The position numbers and the translations under genes are program-made. A stretch of DNA of 39,661 nt, taken from NCBI GenBank assembly GCA_029060405.1, contig JAIDUB010000120.1:1-39661 (forward strand), in the 5' to 3' direction. The stretch comes from Duncaniella sp. (GTDB lineage Bacteria > Bacteroidota > Bacteroidia > Bacteroidales > Muribaculaceae). The notes below the pieces were generated by a model that did not search any database, was not told where the DNA came from, and saw nothing but the letters and a program-made list of their open reading frames with translations. Shown piece by piece: positions 8,228-16,614 of the stretch. The first letter of the stretch is position 1; each line of letters starts with the position of its first letter.

Positions 8228-9565
8228 ATGAAACAGCAGGAATTAGGTCTTGATTACGGCGGCGGTAACATAGCGCGCCTCTATTTCAAAATATTTTTCC
8301 CCACATTGCTGGGAATGATATTCAATGCGCTGCTCACGATAATCGACGGCGTGTTTGTGGGACAGCGTGTAGGGCCCGACGGCATCGCTGCCGTGAATAT
8401 CATTGCCCCGTTATTTATGGTCACGACCGGAATAGGACTGATGTTCGGCATAGGCTCGTCGGTAGCGGCCGGCATAGCGCTGTCGGGTAAGAACTACGCG
8501 CGCACCAACTCCATAGTCACGTCAGGATTCATTTTCGCCACGTCGCTCATAGCGCTGCTTATCATTGTAGCATACCTTTTTACCGAGCAGCTCGTGTCGT
8601 TATTGGGCAGTTCGGCTCAGTTGCATTATCACACCACGGGATATCTGATTTATCTGCTTCCCGGATTGATTCCGCTCATGTGGCAAAGCATAGGAATGAT
8701 GTTGATACGTCTCGACGGTTCGCCGAAATATGCGATGATGTGCAACGTGATACCTGCGGTTATCAACATTGTGCTTGACTGGTGGCTGGTGTTTCCGATG
8801 GATATGGGAGTGCGCGGAGCGGCACTTGCCACGTCATTATCATGTTGCGTGGGAGGTGTGATGGCGGTAGCATATTTCCGCAGGTCATATATCATCAAAT
8901 TCACTTTCAGGATAAAGCGCTTTTGGGCTGAAGTTATCAATCAGGCCCGCATCGGTTCGGCTGCATTCGTAACCGAGATAGCCATGTCGGTTATGATGTA
9001 TACCGGCAACTACGTGTTTATGCGCAGCTTCGGCGAGAGCGGAGTGGCAGCCTACTCGATAGCCTGCTACCTGTTTCCGCTTATCTTTATGATCAACAAT
9101 GCCGTAGCGCAGTCGGCTCAGCCCATTATCAGCTATAATTTCGGTTGCGGCAGCGATGACCGTGTGAAAAGCGCGCTGAGGGTAAGCGTGCTTACGGCTA
9201 TAGTGTGCGGCTTGATAGCGTGGGCCGGCATATCGCAGGGAGCGCGGATGATAGTGTCGATGTTTATATCGCCCGAATGCGAGGCCGGACGTATCGCTGT
9301 GACAGGTTTGCCCGTCTTTGCCATCGCAGCTATATTTTTCGGGCTCAACATCACATTCATAGGCTATTACCAAAGCACGGGAAAAGCCGCTGCAGCCCTG
9401 ATGCTCACGCTGCTGCGCGGGGTGATATTTCTTGTACCCCTCTTCATCATCCTTGCCCGCATCTTTCCGGCGTGGGGAATGTGGGCGGCCATACCATCGT
9501 CGGAACTGCTCACATTCCTTGTCATCCTCACCATGTATTTCTTCAGAAAAAATCGCAAGCTGTAG
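8228..9565 (+). CDS. MATE-family multidrug/Na+ antiporter
   Basis: A 445-aa protein with about twelve membrane spans in two homologous halves, the MATE arrangement. The opening region (GNIARLYFKIFFPTLLGMIF) and the motif VGPDGIAAVNI are typical of the DinF/NorM-like branch. The ATG at 8228 starts just before the conserved N-terminus; an upstream ATG at 8201 adds nine residues and is less likely. It should export cationic drugs or other organic compounds using a Na+ or H+ gradient in the inner membrane. It has its own promoter and no operon partner. Confidence 0.9.
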   Translation: MKQQELGLDYGGGNIARLYFKIFFPTLLGMIFNALLTIIDGVFVGQRVGPDGIAAVNIIAPLFMVTTGIGLMFGIGSSVAAGIALSGKNYARTNSIVTSGFIFATSLIALLIIVAYLFTEQLVSLLGSSAQLHYHTTGYLIYLLPGLIPLMWQSIGMMLIRLDGSPKYAMMCNVIPAVINIVLDWWLVFPMDMGVRGAALATSLSCCVGGVMAVAYFRRSYIIKFTFRIKRFWAEVINQARIGSAAFVTEIAMSVMMYTGNYVFMRSFGESGVAAYSIACYLFPLIFMINNAVAQSAQPIISYNFGCGSDDRVKSALRVSVLTAIVCGLIAWAGISQGARMIVSMFISPECEAGRIAVTGLPVFAIAAIFFGLNITFIGYYQSTGKAAAALMLTLLRGVIFLVPLFIILARIFPAWGMWAAIPSSELLTFLVILTMYFFRKNRKL

Positions 9566-9653
9566 CGTAAACTGCGACACGCCGTCATTATTTTTGCAGC
9601 CATGCAGCTTGGAAATTTAGTTGTGTGGCATATGAATATTATGATTTTTTTCG

Positions 9654-9661
9654 TAGCTTTG
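9654..9661 (+). promoter_or_regulatory. -7 box (TAGCTTTG) before the structured RNA
   Basis: TAGCTTTG matches TAnnTTTG; a second match, TATTTTTG, lies at 9589-9596. Neither has a clean TTTG at the -33 distance. The first would start transcription near 9668 and could serve the structured RNA, the downstream cassette, or both. Confidence 0.4.
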
Positions 9662-9718
9662 CATTAAACTAAAAAAATAGATACGAAAAAAGAATAATAC
9701 GACTCATAACATAACGAT

Positions 9719-9734
9719 TTGCATTGACATGCAA
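9719..9734. repeat. Short inverted repeat TTGCAT-TGAC-ATGCAA
   Basis: A perfect 6-bp inverted repeat with a 4-nt spacer, immediately before the rod-like RNA fold. It could be an operator or a small 5' hairpin. Confidence 0.5.
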
Positions 9735-9741
9735 TGACCAT

Positions 9742-9885
9742 ATCTCGATTCGGTTAAATCTGGTAAATCTAACTAAGGGTCGAAGGAACCGGTCAAAGCT
9801 TGCCCGGTGCGTCCTCTACCGAGGGCACAGGCTGCTTTTTCTAATTCTTGACCCGACGGCTTTACCAGAGCCTTACCGAAGAGAT
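9742..9885 (+). ncRNA. Candidate structured RNA with a 6S-like rod fold
   Basis: A chain of ordered complementary segments folds the whole stretch into one long interrupted hairpin. ATCTC (9742-9746) pairs with GAGAT (9881-9885), TTCGGT (9749-9754) with ACCGAA (9875-9880), CTGGTAAA (9760-9767) with TTTACCAG (9861-9868), and GGGTC (9777-9781) with GACCC (9850-9854). A large internal bubble follows (9782-9794 against 9839-9849). The apical arm is AAAGC (9795-9799) with GCTTT (9834-9838), GTGC (9807-9810) with GCAC (9825-9828), and CCTC (9813-9816) with GAGG (9821-9824). A rod with a central bubble mimicking an open promoter is the hallmark of 6S RNA, known in Bacteroidales. It contains no convincing reading frame. 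It could instead be a leader of the downstream cassette. Confidence 0.55.
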
Positions 9886-9891
9886 GCAGAC

Positions 9892-9922
9892 AAAGAGTGT
9901 TGTGTCCTCTTTTTGATACAAC
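9892..9922 (+). terminator. Possible terminator with two alternative hairpins
   Basis: AAAGAG (9892-9897) can pair with CTCTTT (9907-9912), ending in a T-tract to 9914. GTTGTGTC (9899-9906) can instead pair with GATACAAC (9915-9922, one G-U pair), which places the T-tract in a loop. The two are mutually exclusive. The first would end the structured RNA; the second would let transcription continue into the cassette. Confidence 0.4.
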
Positions 9923-9977
9923 CGGAGATTGCTGAAGCCCGTCAGTCGGATGCATGATATTTTTTTGAGAAATCAAG

Positions 9978-10358
9978 ATGGCAAACTATTTTTGTAAATA
10001 TTGTGGAGCAAAAGCAAGTTCTGCATCGTCTCTTACCAGTGCTTATTGTACACGTCATCCAAACGGTACCGGCAAAGGGAAACATGTGATATTCGAAGGT
10101 GAGGAGTCTTCAAAATATATTTGTGAATATTGTGGAACCACCGCAAGTTCTATTTCATCTCTAACCAGCAGCTACTGTACACGCCACCCTAATGGAGCCG
10201 GCAAGGGAAAGCATTCTCCCTTTGAAGGCGGAATCAAAAGCAGTTATACTTGTAAGTATTGCGGCAGAAGCGCGAGCAGTTTATCATCTTTGACAAGCAG
10301 CTTATGTACGCGCCACCCTGACGGTTCAGGAAAAGGTAAGCATTCACCACTAAAATAA
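9978..10358 (+). CDS. Protein of three zinc-finger-like CxxC...CxxH repeats
   Basis: A 126-aa protein made of three copies of a 43-residue unit. Each has C-x2-C-G, then SSL(T)S, then C-T-R-H-P-x-G and a lysine-rich KGKH. Putative ligands are C6, C9, C24 and H27 (or H36), repeated at +43 and +86. The spacing C-x2-C-x14-C-x2-H suits a small treble-clef or zinc-ribbon-like fold, so nucleic-acid or protein binding is likely. I know similar units from uncharacterised gut-bacterial proteins, but not a proven function. It begins 24 nt before a KAP NTPase and probably belongs to the same operon. No signal peptide or membrane segment is present. Confidence 0.8.
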   Translation: MANYFCKYCGAKASSASSLTSAYCTRHPNGTGKGKHVIFEGEESSKYICEYCGTTASSISSLTSSYCTRHPNGAGKGKHSPFEGGIKSSYTCKYCGRSASSLSSLTSSLCTRHPDGSGKGKHSPLK

Positions 10359-10382
10359 TAAAATCATAAAAATAACATAACC

Positions 10383-12329
10383 ATGAAACTAGATAATAAA
10401 ACATCGCTTTCGGATACTCCATTCAGAGAGAATGTAAATGACTTTGGAACCGAACGGTATGTAAATGGATTGATCAAGTTTATTGAAAATTCATCAGCCC
10501 CGATTACAATAGCATTGCAAGGAGAATGGGGAAGTGGAAAAACATCCCTGATGACCCGCTTGGAACGTGCTCTTTGTTCCGAAGATAACGCGCCATTTCT
10601 CGGCGTGAATATAAATACATGGGAATACTCAATGATGTCTTCACCGGAGATGACGGTTTATAAAATTCTTGCACGGTTAGTTCGCGAATTGACTGGTGAG
10701 AATACCGATTCCAAAAAGAAGGTATCGAATTTCATGAGAGCGTTATATAGAGGCGGTCGAGAAGCAATCAAAATGATCCCGGGGATGAATATTGTCATCG
10801 AAGCGGCTAATGTGTCTACGGATCTTCCGGCTGATGATAAAGAGCCGGATAAAGATGCGTCCTTGTCGGAGTTGCGAGATGAATTGCAGCAAGTGATAGA
10901 CATCCGAATCTCGGAATCGAACAAGCGAGGAGTAATAGTGTTTGTTGATGATCTTGACCGTCTGAATCCTCCGGTCGCCGTAGAGATTCTTGAACTCCTT
11001 AAAAATGTATTTACTTTAAATAGCTGTATATTTGTACTGGCGATTGACTACGAGGTAGTAGTGAAGGGTCTTGAACCAAAATTCGGAAAATTGACCGATA
11101 AAAATGAACGGGAGTTCCGGTCGTTTTTTGATAAAATTATTCAAGTGCCGTTTTCTCTTCCGGTGAGCAGTTATCGTCCTATGGATTTTGTATTGGATTC
11201 TCTTGTGAATATCGGCTATATCAGCGGGGTAGAAAAGGGAGATGGCAGAATCAAAGAGCCATTTCGGCAAATTGTAGAATACTCCGTAGGAAAGAATCCT
11301 CGTTCGATAAAACGATTGATTAACACCTTGTCACTTCTTTCATGTATTTCCAAGTGTGGGAAAGACGATAATAATGATTTTGTCAACACGCGTGCAGGAC
11401 GTATTGCAAACTTTGCAATAGTATCCATTCAGGTCTGCTATCCGAAGATTTACAAGATGTTGGCTTTAATGCCAAACTTCTTGAAATGGGATGAAGCAAT
11501 CGCAGCCCGCATGAATATTCATATTCCAAAGGAAGAAGAGGAAAATTTCGGATGGGAAGAAATCCTTGAAGCGGCCTGTTCGGTGGATAGTTATCTATCA
11601 CAGCGACATAACGATATCCGTAATCTTCTTGTCTTGATTCAAACAACGGTAGCAACGAACAAAGATATTGAAAATACAGATTTTGAAAATAATTTAAGAG
11701 CCATGATCGACAAATCATCAGTAACCGGAATAAGTGAACCTATAGCTGAATCGGAAGTTAATCAAAAACGTCTTATAGACATTCTCCACAAGAAAGTTTC
11801 CGAATTAATTAAAGCTAAGCGACCTGATATTCCGAGAATCCAACAGAAAAGAAACACCGGAAACGGCGGCCTATTTGTATATTATCCTGATAATAAATCT
11901 ATGGAAGTAATATTCCGTCCGAAAGTGGCCAATGATAAAATCGCTTGCGAAATTACGCTCGCTACCAGTGTTGCGCGTCCACAACACTTAATCGGAAAAA
12001 CTTTCGATGATATGATGGAAAATCAAAAACTCGGTGAGGCAATGAATTCAATAGATCGCATCCTTTCTCCACTGTTGAAGGAAGTTTATTATTTTGAGGG
12101 TCGCACATATCCTGAATCAGGACTTGGAACATATTTCAATAATTTCTCACAGGAGATGAAATTCCGAGTAGATCAGGGGTGGTTGCCGGATCATGTGTCG
12201 GCTAATGCGGTCTATTGGATAAATCTCAAAAGTGAAGCGTTATTTTCCGACATTGCCGTGATAGAGACAATAGCCGATGTAATTCTTGCTGCCTATGATT
12301 ATCGATGGGCTGCAACTCATTTAAATTAG
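10383..12329 (+). CDS. KAP-family P-loop NTPase
   Basis: A 648-aa protein with a KAP NTPase domain in residues 1 to about 330. Walker A is GEWGSGKTS (about residues 47-55), Walker B is VIVFVDDLDRL (about 183-193), and the family-typical stretch IIQVPFSLP follows near residue 255. Most KAP proteins carry a membrane-span insert between Walker A and B; none is evident here, so this form is probably soluble. The C-terminal 300 residues (after about 340) show no domain I recognise. KAP NTPases occur in several phage-defence systems, for example as QatA. Here it precedes two DUF262 proteins with a 24-nt gap, in an AT-richer block than the flanking MATE gene, which fits acquired DNA. Confidence 0.88.
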   Translation: MKLDNKTSLSDTPFRENVNDFGTERYVNGLIKFIENSSAPITIALQGEWGSGKTSLMTRLERALCSEDNAPFLGVNINTWEYSMMSSPEMTVYKILARLVRELTGENTDSKKKVSNFMRALYRGGREAIKMIPGMNIVIEAANVSTDLPADDKEPDKDASLSELRDELQQVIDIRISESNKRGVIVFVDDLDRLNPPVAVEILELLKNVFTLNSCIFVLAIDYEVVVKGLEPKFGKLTDKNEREFRSFFDKIIQVPFSLPVSSYRPMDFVLDSLVNIGYISGVEKGDGRIKEPFRQIVEYSVGKNPRSIKRLINTLSLLSCISKCGKDDNNDFVNTRAGRIANFAIVSIQVCYPKIYKMLALMPNFLKWDEAIAARMNIHIPKEEEENFGWEEILEAACSVDSYLSQRHNDIRNLLVLIQTTVATNKDIENTDFENNLRAMIDKSSVTGISEPIAESEVNQKRLIDILHKKVSELIKAKRPDIPRIQQKRNTGNGGLFVYYPDNKSMEVIFRPKVANDKIACEITLATSVARPQHLIGKTFDDMMENQKLGEAMNSIDRILSPLLKEVYYFEGRTYPESGLGTYFNNFSQEMKFRVDQGWLPDHVSANAVYWINLKSEALFSDIAVIETIADVILAAYDYRWAATHLN

Positions 12330-12353
12330 AACTCTGACTAAACAGTGAGGCAG

Positions 12354-14063
12354 ATGTCTGTAAATAATACAATCACATTGGAAAAATATCTGTCACTACC
12401 TGCTGAGAATGGTAGTGACGGATTTCTCATTCCTGATTTCCAGCGCGGATATGTGTGGGGAAAATCACGAGAGAAAAAAACAAAGAATTCAGTTGAGTAT
12501 CTTACTGATTCACTGATTGATGGATTTAATTCCGGAAGGGATGTCTTTCTTCAGGGTATCACGTACACAGCAAGTGATAGCGGAATTTCAATAATCGACG
12601 GTCAGCAACGTACCACCTTTTTCTATCTCTTGTTGAAGTTTCTCGGTTATGAAGACGCTTTCAAGTTACATTATGTAATAAGAAAAGAGAGCGACGATTT
12701 CCTTATGAAACTTGATCCAGAGGCATGGAAAGAGGAGGATAAGGATTGTCAATTCCAGGATATATTCTTCTTTCAGCGCACACTGAGTATATTTCATAAG
12801 GTACTGGCTGGTATTGACAGGGAGAAGTTTAGGAATTATCTTCTCAATCATGTCAGGTTTCTATGTGTGCAGATCGCTCCTGATAAAGCTGAAACGATCT
12901 TTACGATGATGAACGGCAGTAAGGCGGAAATGAAACAGGAGGAGCTTATTAAGGCGGAATTGTTACGACGTGCATCTTTACCTTCTGATGAAATCAAGGA
13001 CGTGGAAAGTCGGGATATAAGAGGAAGAATGGCGCGCGAGTGGGATAGTTGGCTGCACTGGTGGAACAGAGAAGATGTATCGACTTTCTTTTATGCTGAT
13101 AATCAGCTTGGATGGTTGCTACCTTTATATCTCGGTAGTGAGAAGGTATCGTTTGAATCATTCCGTCGAAAACTCGACAAGAATCCCGGTAACAAAATAA
13201 AAGAAGCAAAAGAGGTGTTTCGCTCGCTCCGCATGAAGCAGCGTCAGATTCAGGATGCTTTTTATAATGCAGTGATTTACAATTATATCGGAGCTATATT
13301 GCGAATGAAGCAAAGTGCAGAGGAACGATTTACGTTTCTCCGATGGTATTTCAATACCGAGGAATCGACACCTTCCTACGCAAAGATGAAAAAACTGCGA
13401 CGCTATTTTGACTTGGCAGTGATTGGCTGTAACCATAGTGAGATAACGGGAGCAGCAACTGATGAGCAGGTCAGCCAAAAGATCAGAGATTTTCGTGATG
13501 CACTCGACGGTATCATTTATAAATCATTTTATGAAGGCGGAAGCCGCTGGCTATTGAGACGCAACATACTTGAAGATTGCAACCAAAACGACGGTAAAGG
13601 TCGTAAATTCAATTTCGATATATGGAGTTGCCGCTCACTCGAACACATTTATCCCAAGTCGAAATTCGGTCACTACAATCCTGAGCGTCCCGATGTATGC
13701 CTTAACCATAAAGACGAGGAGATAGATAAGGAAAAATGCGAAATATTCAGAGGCATGCCCGGTGATAAAGATTATGTGAACGAACACCGGATAGGTAACC
13801 TTGTGCTCCTTTATGGCGACGATAATTCAAAATTCGGCGCTAAAGATTTTCAGCAGAAAAAAGATGATTTCTTCAATGTGGGAGAAGGTAATCGCCATTT
13901 TGAGAGCCGTCATCTTATTCATACCATTTCGGTTTTCGCTTCCTCAAAGTGGACGAAAGCTGAGATAATTGAACGTCAGAAAAAAGAACTTGCTGACTTT
14001 GATGCGGCATATTCAGAATATAAATCAACATCAGAAAGTAATATAGAAAATGAAGAAGCATGA
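12354..14063 (+). CDS. DUF262 plus DUF1524 (HNH) GmrSD-like restriction nuclease
   Basis: A 569-aa protein. The frame opens with GTG at 12345; the ATG at 12354 is preferred. The N-terminal DUF262 (ParB/sulfiredoxin-like NTPase) has IPDFQRGYVWG near residues 25-35 and the signature IIDGQQRTT near 80-88. The C-terminal DUF1524 has SLEHIYPKS near 427-435 and HRIGNLVLL near 478-486, followed by an asparagine-containing NSKFG: the His-Asn-His pattern. This is the architecture of GmrSD, a type IV enzyme that cuts DNA with modified cytosines, and of SspE. It is 24 nt downstream of the KAP gene and overlaps the next gene by 14 nt, so the proteins are likely made together. Target specificity cannot be read. 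Confidence 0.88.
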   Translation: MSVNNTITLEKYLSLPAENGSDGFLIPDFQRGYVWGKSREKKTKNSVEYLTDSLIDGFNSGRDVFLQGITYTASDSGISIIDGQQRTTFFYLLLKFLGYEDAFKLHYVIRKESDDFLMKLDPEAWKEEDKDCQFQDIFFFQRTLSIFHKVLAGIDREKFRNYLLNHVRFLCVQIAPDKAETIFTMMNGSKAEMKQEELIKAELLRRASLPSDEIKDVESRDIRGRMAREWDSWLHWWNREDVSTFFYADNQLGWLLPLYLGSEKVSFESFRRKLDKNPGNKIKEAKEVFRSLRMKQRQIQDAFYNAVIYNYIGAILRMKQSAEERFTFLRWYFNTEESTPSYAKMKKLRRYFDLAVIGCNHSEITGAATDEQVSQKIRDFRDALDGIIYKSFYEGGSRWLLRRNILEDCNQNDGKGRKFNFDIWSCRSLEHIYPKSKFGHYNPERPDVCLNHKDEEIDKEKCEIFRGMPGDKDYVNEHRIGNLVLLYGDDNSKFGAKDFQQKKDDFFNVGEGNRHFESRHLIHTISVFASSKWTKAEIIERQKKELADFDAAYSEYKSTSESNIENEEA

Positions 14064-16233
14064 GTTGCTCCGCAACGGAGAAAAGTATCCTTTGAAAGAT
14101 TTCTTCTCGGGCATAAATGAAAAGATTATTATTCCTGATCTGCAGCGTGACTACTGCTGGGGTGACTCGAATCTGGTGGAGAAATTTGTAGATTCGTTAT
14201 TGAAACTCGACCGGAATCAGCCTATCACATTGGGACTTATCTACGGATATGTCGATAATAATCTGATAGCCGAGCACTTGCAGCTGTGTGACGGTCAGCA
14301 GAGATTGACCACCATATTCCTATTGTTGGGTCAGCTTTACAGGCTTACCGGTGAAGACATTATAAAGCAGCATCTTATCTCGGATTTCGAGCTTAATAAT
14401 GATGACAGAGAGCCTTATCTGCTTTATGCAATTCGCGAAAGCTCTCTTTATTTTCTTTCGGATCTGACTTATTATTATTTTCTTGGTAACGGTAATATTA
14501 AGGCTGCCTCAGAAATAGAGAATCAACCTTGGTTTTTGGATAGCTATCGTCAGGATCCGTCGATAAAGAGCATGCTTGAGGCTTTGAGGACCATAGAGCG
14601 TATGCTCGGCAATAATCCTGATGCCGAAATGATTAAAGGCTTTGCCTCATTCATGCTCGATAAGGTGGAGTTTCTGTATGTGGATATGAACAATCGTCGC
14701 GACGGAGAGGAGACGTTTGTGATAATAAATACCACCGGAGAACCACTTACTTCAAATGAGAATGTTAAGCCTAAGGTTATCCGGGCCAACCGATCCATTG
14801 CCGACATAGCTTCAAAATGGGAAAATATGGAGCAATGGTTTTGGATCAATCGTAATAAATCGGCAAGACCCGAACATACGTCCGACGAAGGTTTTGAACA
14901 GTTTGTGAGAGTCGTGAAACTCATGCAGGCCACCTCCGATGACGATTATATTTTCATTCGTGGCAACGTTGAAAATATACAACTTGAGGATATACCGTTT
15001 AATGTCATCGAGGATACTTTTAAGGCCTACAAGCGGGTGTGTAGTATCGGCGGTTATGAAAAACGATATGATGAACGCCCCGATTATACCGACGGTTATT
15101 CCGAGAAAGATCTGTTTTCACTGTTGCCTACCGTGAGATATGTGATGCAATTTCCCGAGTGCATGGATGAGGATATTCTGCGGGTATTTCATATTTTCCG
15201 TAATAATGCACGATACAGAAATACTGATGTCAATAATACCGATCATATTGCTCCGGCCTACAGGGCTATGGCTAATGTGGAGGCTATGACAAAATCTGAG
15301 CCCGCTGATATTTTCAGCTCATCATACATGCCTGCCGATGAGCGCCGAAAGAACGAGCAGTTGAATCTTTGGCTTTCGGGTAGGGATCTGTCAGAATGTC
15401 AGCCTATAGAGAGCATACTCGCTAGGGCTGAGAATAACAAAATATTCCGTGGGCGAATATCAAATTTCTTAGATTGGACTGGCGGCGATGAAAGCAAAAT
15501 GAAATTTTATGTCGACAGATTTGACACGTTATGGCCTGTTTACAGCGGCCATGACCTAGATACACTGCGGCGTGCACTCTTGTGCCTGAATCTTTCGGAA
15601 TACCCTTTGAAATATCCCGGAAAAGGTATCAATACCTTCTGCAATGAGGCCGAACATTGGTATTCACTTATTAATATTGATGATAATAGTGTAAAGATCA
15701 AAAACTTACTCGATGAAAGCAGAACTCTTGATGAAATAATCGAATGTGATTCGGAGAAGGCCGGAAAATTTACAGAACTTGTAACCCATCCCGAATGGTG
15801 GGAGCGAATGGAGCGTGCCAATGTGCTGATCTACAATGATAATCTGTATGTCTTGTTAAGAAAAGAGCGCACATCATCTGATTATTGGCTTATATATCAC
15901 GGCGAGTCATTCGGATCTAACTATTTCGGTAAAGGATGGGCTGGCCTATGGAAGTATGATAATAATAACGGATTGTATTGCGATAATCATATCTATGATG
16001 TTACCATAGATCTCGAATATACGGGTAACTCGTTTAGACTGATCTTAAGTGAGTGGAAGCACAAGGATAAGCCGTTATTGCCTGATCTACAAGATATAGC
16101 CGAACAATTCAATATGGTTCATTATGATAGGTTTACGCGGGCGTTTTCGTTGGAACTGCCAACGGTCGACTCTATAAAAGAGTTGTCAAAGAAGGTTGCA
16201 CTTGTAATATCTGAGGCAGCATCCATAACTTAG
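14050..16233 (+). CDS. Second DUF262 protein, without an HNH domain
   Basis: A 727-aa protein whose N-terminus is DUF262: IPDLQRDYCWG near residues 28-38 and LCDGQQRLTTIFLL near 79-92. A helical middle follows. The C-terminal 200 residues (with WLIYHGESFG and KGWAGLWKYDN) are not DUF1524 and carry no HNH motif. It starts inside the end of the HNH-bearing partner (14-nt overlap), a sign of translational coupling. A nuclease-competent and a nuclease-lacking DUF262 protein side by side suggest a heteromeric complex in which this one senses or regulates. The novel C-terminus could be a target-recognition module; that part is inference. Confidence 0.85.
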   Translation: MKKHELLRNGEKYPLKDFFSGINEKIIIPDLQRDYCWGDSNLVEKFVDSLLKLDRNQPITLGLIYGYVDNNLIAEHLQLCDGQQRLTTIFLLLGQLYRLTGEDIIKQHLISDFELNNDDREPYLLYAIRESSLYFLSDLTYYYFLGNGNIKAASEIENQPWFLDSYRQDPSIKSMLEALRTIERMLGNNPDAEMIKGFASFMLDKVEFLYVDMNNRRDGEETFVIINTTGEPLTSNENVKPKVIRANRSIADIASKWENMEQWFWINRNKSARPEHTSDEGFEQFVRVVKLMQATSDDDYIFIRGNVENIQLEDIPFNVIEDTFKAYKRVCSIGGYEKRYDERPDYTDGYSEKDLFSLLPTVRYVMQFPECMDEDILRVFHIFRNNARYRNTDVNNTDHIAPAYRAMANVEAMTKSEPADIFSSSYMPADERRKNEQLNLWLSGRDLSECQPIESILARAENNKIFRGRISNFLDWTGGDESKMKFYVDRFDTLWPVYSGHDLDTLRRALLCLNLSEYPLKYPGKGINTFCNEAEHWYSLINIDDNSVKIKNLLDESRTLDEIIECDSEKAGKFTELVTHPEWWERMERANVLIYNDNLYVLLRKERTSSDYWLIYHGESFGSNYFGKGWAGLWKYDNNNGLYCDNHIYDVTIDLEYTGNSFRLILSEWKHKDKPLLPDLQDIAEQFNMVHYDRFTRAFSLELPTVDSIKELSKKVALVISEAASIT

Positions 16234-16268
16234 TTAATTGAACTTCCCCTGTCTGGCGGTGGTCATAA

Positions 16269-16571
16269 TGGAGTCAACTGCTCAAATTATTAACGCCACT
16301 GCCTGACTATGGAAATTCGCGACTGGATAGTGCAGACTACCGGTTCTCGAAATATTTCAGAGCAATAGGTTGGCGTCTCGCGGTGATAGATCTTTCCATG
16401 GACAATATCTATGACCGTCTTATTGCGGCGCTTACGGAGATTCAGCGCATGGATCTTTTGTCGACGCCCCTGCAGGTACAGATGGCGCTCTTTGCATTAT
16501 TCTGTCTTATAGATAAGGACGACGCTTATCCTTATTACCAAAATACCATCCGCCCCTGCCGTAACCAATAG
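16269..16571 (+). pseudogene. Open frame with coding character, probably a gene remnant
   Basis: The frame is open for about 100 codons but has no ATG near its beginning; the first usable start is GTG at 16383, giving 62 aa. The translation looks protein-like (SKYFRAIGWRL, then NIYDRLIAALTEIQRMDLL) and has an amphipathic helical end. A separate short frame begins with ATG near 16309 and stops at once. I recognise no family. The best reading is the tail of a broken gene left beside the cassette. It may also be random. Confidence 0.35.
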
Positions 16572-16594
16572 CGACAGGGGCGGATGATGTTTTT
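16551..16594. terminator. Bidirectional terminator between convergent genes
   Basis: CCGCCCCTG (16551-16559) pairs with CAGGGGCGG (16576-16584), followed by TTTTT at 16590-16594 on the plus strand. On the minus strand the stem is followed by ATGGTATTTTGG, a weaker T-tract. It can end the plus-strand cassette and the leftward glycosyltransferase operon. Confidence 0.8.
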
Positions 16595-16614
16595 ACAAGC
16601 GGACAACACACCGC

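Larger units (their letters stand above)
16234..16614. other. Gene-poor junction between the defence cassette and the polysaccharide operon
   Basis: This 381-bp stretch holds the 3' edge of the DUF262 cassette, a reading-frame remnant (16269-16571) and a shared terminator hairpin (16551-16594). I see no transposase, direct repeat or tRNA at the junction. Confidence 0.5.

Noticed and set aside
8885-9580. 231-codon minus-strand frame opposite the MATE gene
   Set aside because: His/Arg/Tyr-rich shadow of a clear membrane protein, with no motif of its own.
9795-9838. tRNA or SRP RNA
   Set aside because: The arm lacks the T-loop, anticodon arrangement and SRP tetraloop motif; it fits the upper arm of the rod fold.
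9724-9976. Short frames on both strands across the structured RNA
   Set aside because: Composition is not protein-like, and the inverted-repeat structure explains the conservation-like pattern better.
9978-10358. CRISPR-like repeat array
   Set aside because: The 129-bp periodicity comes from a coding repeat of 43 codons in one open frame, not from spaced short repeats.
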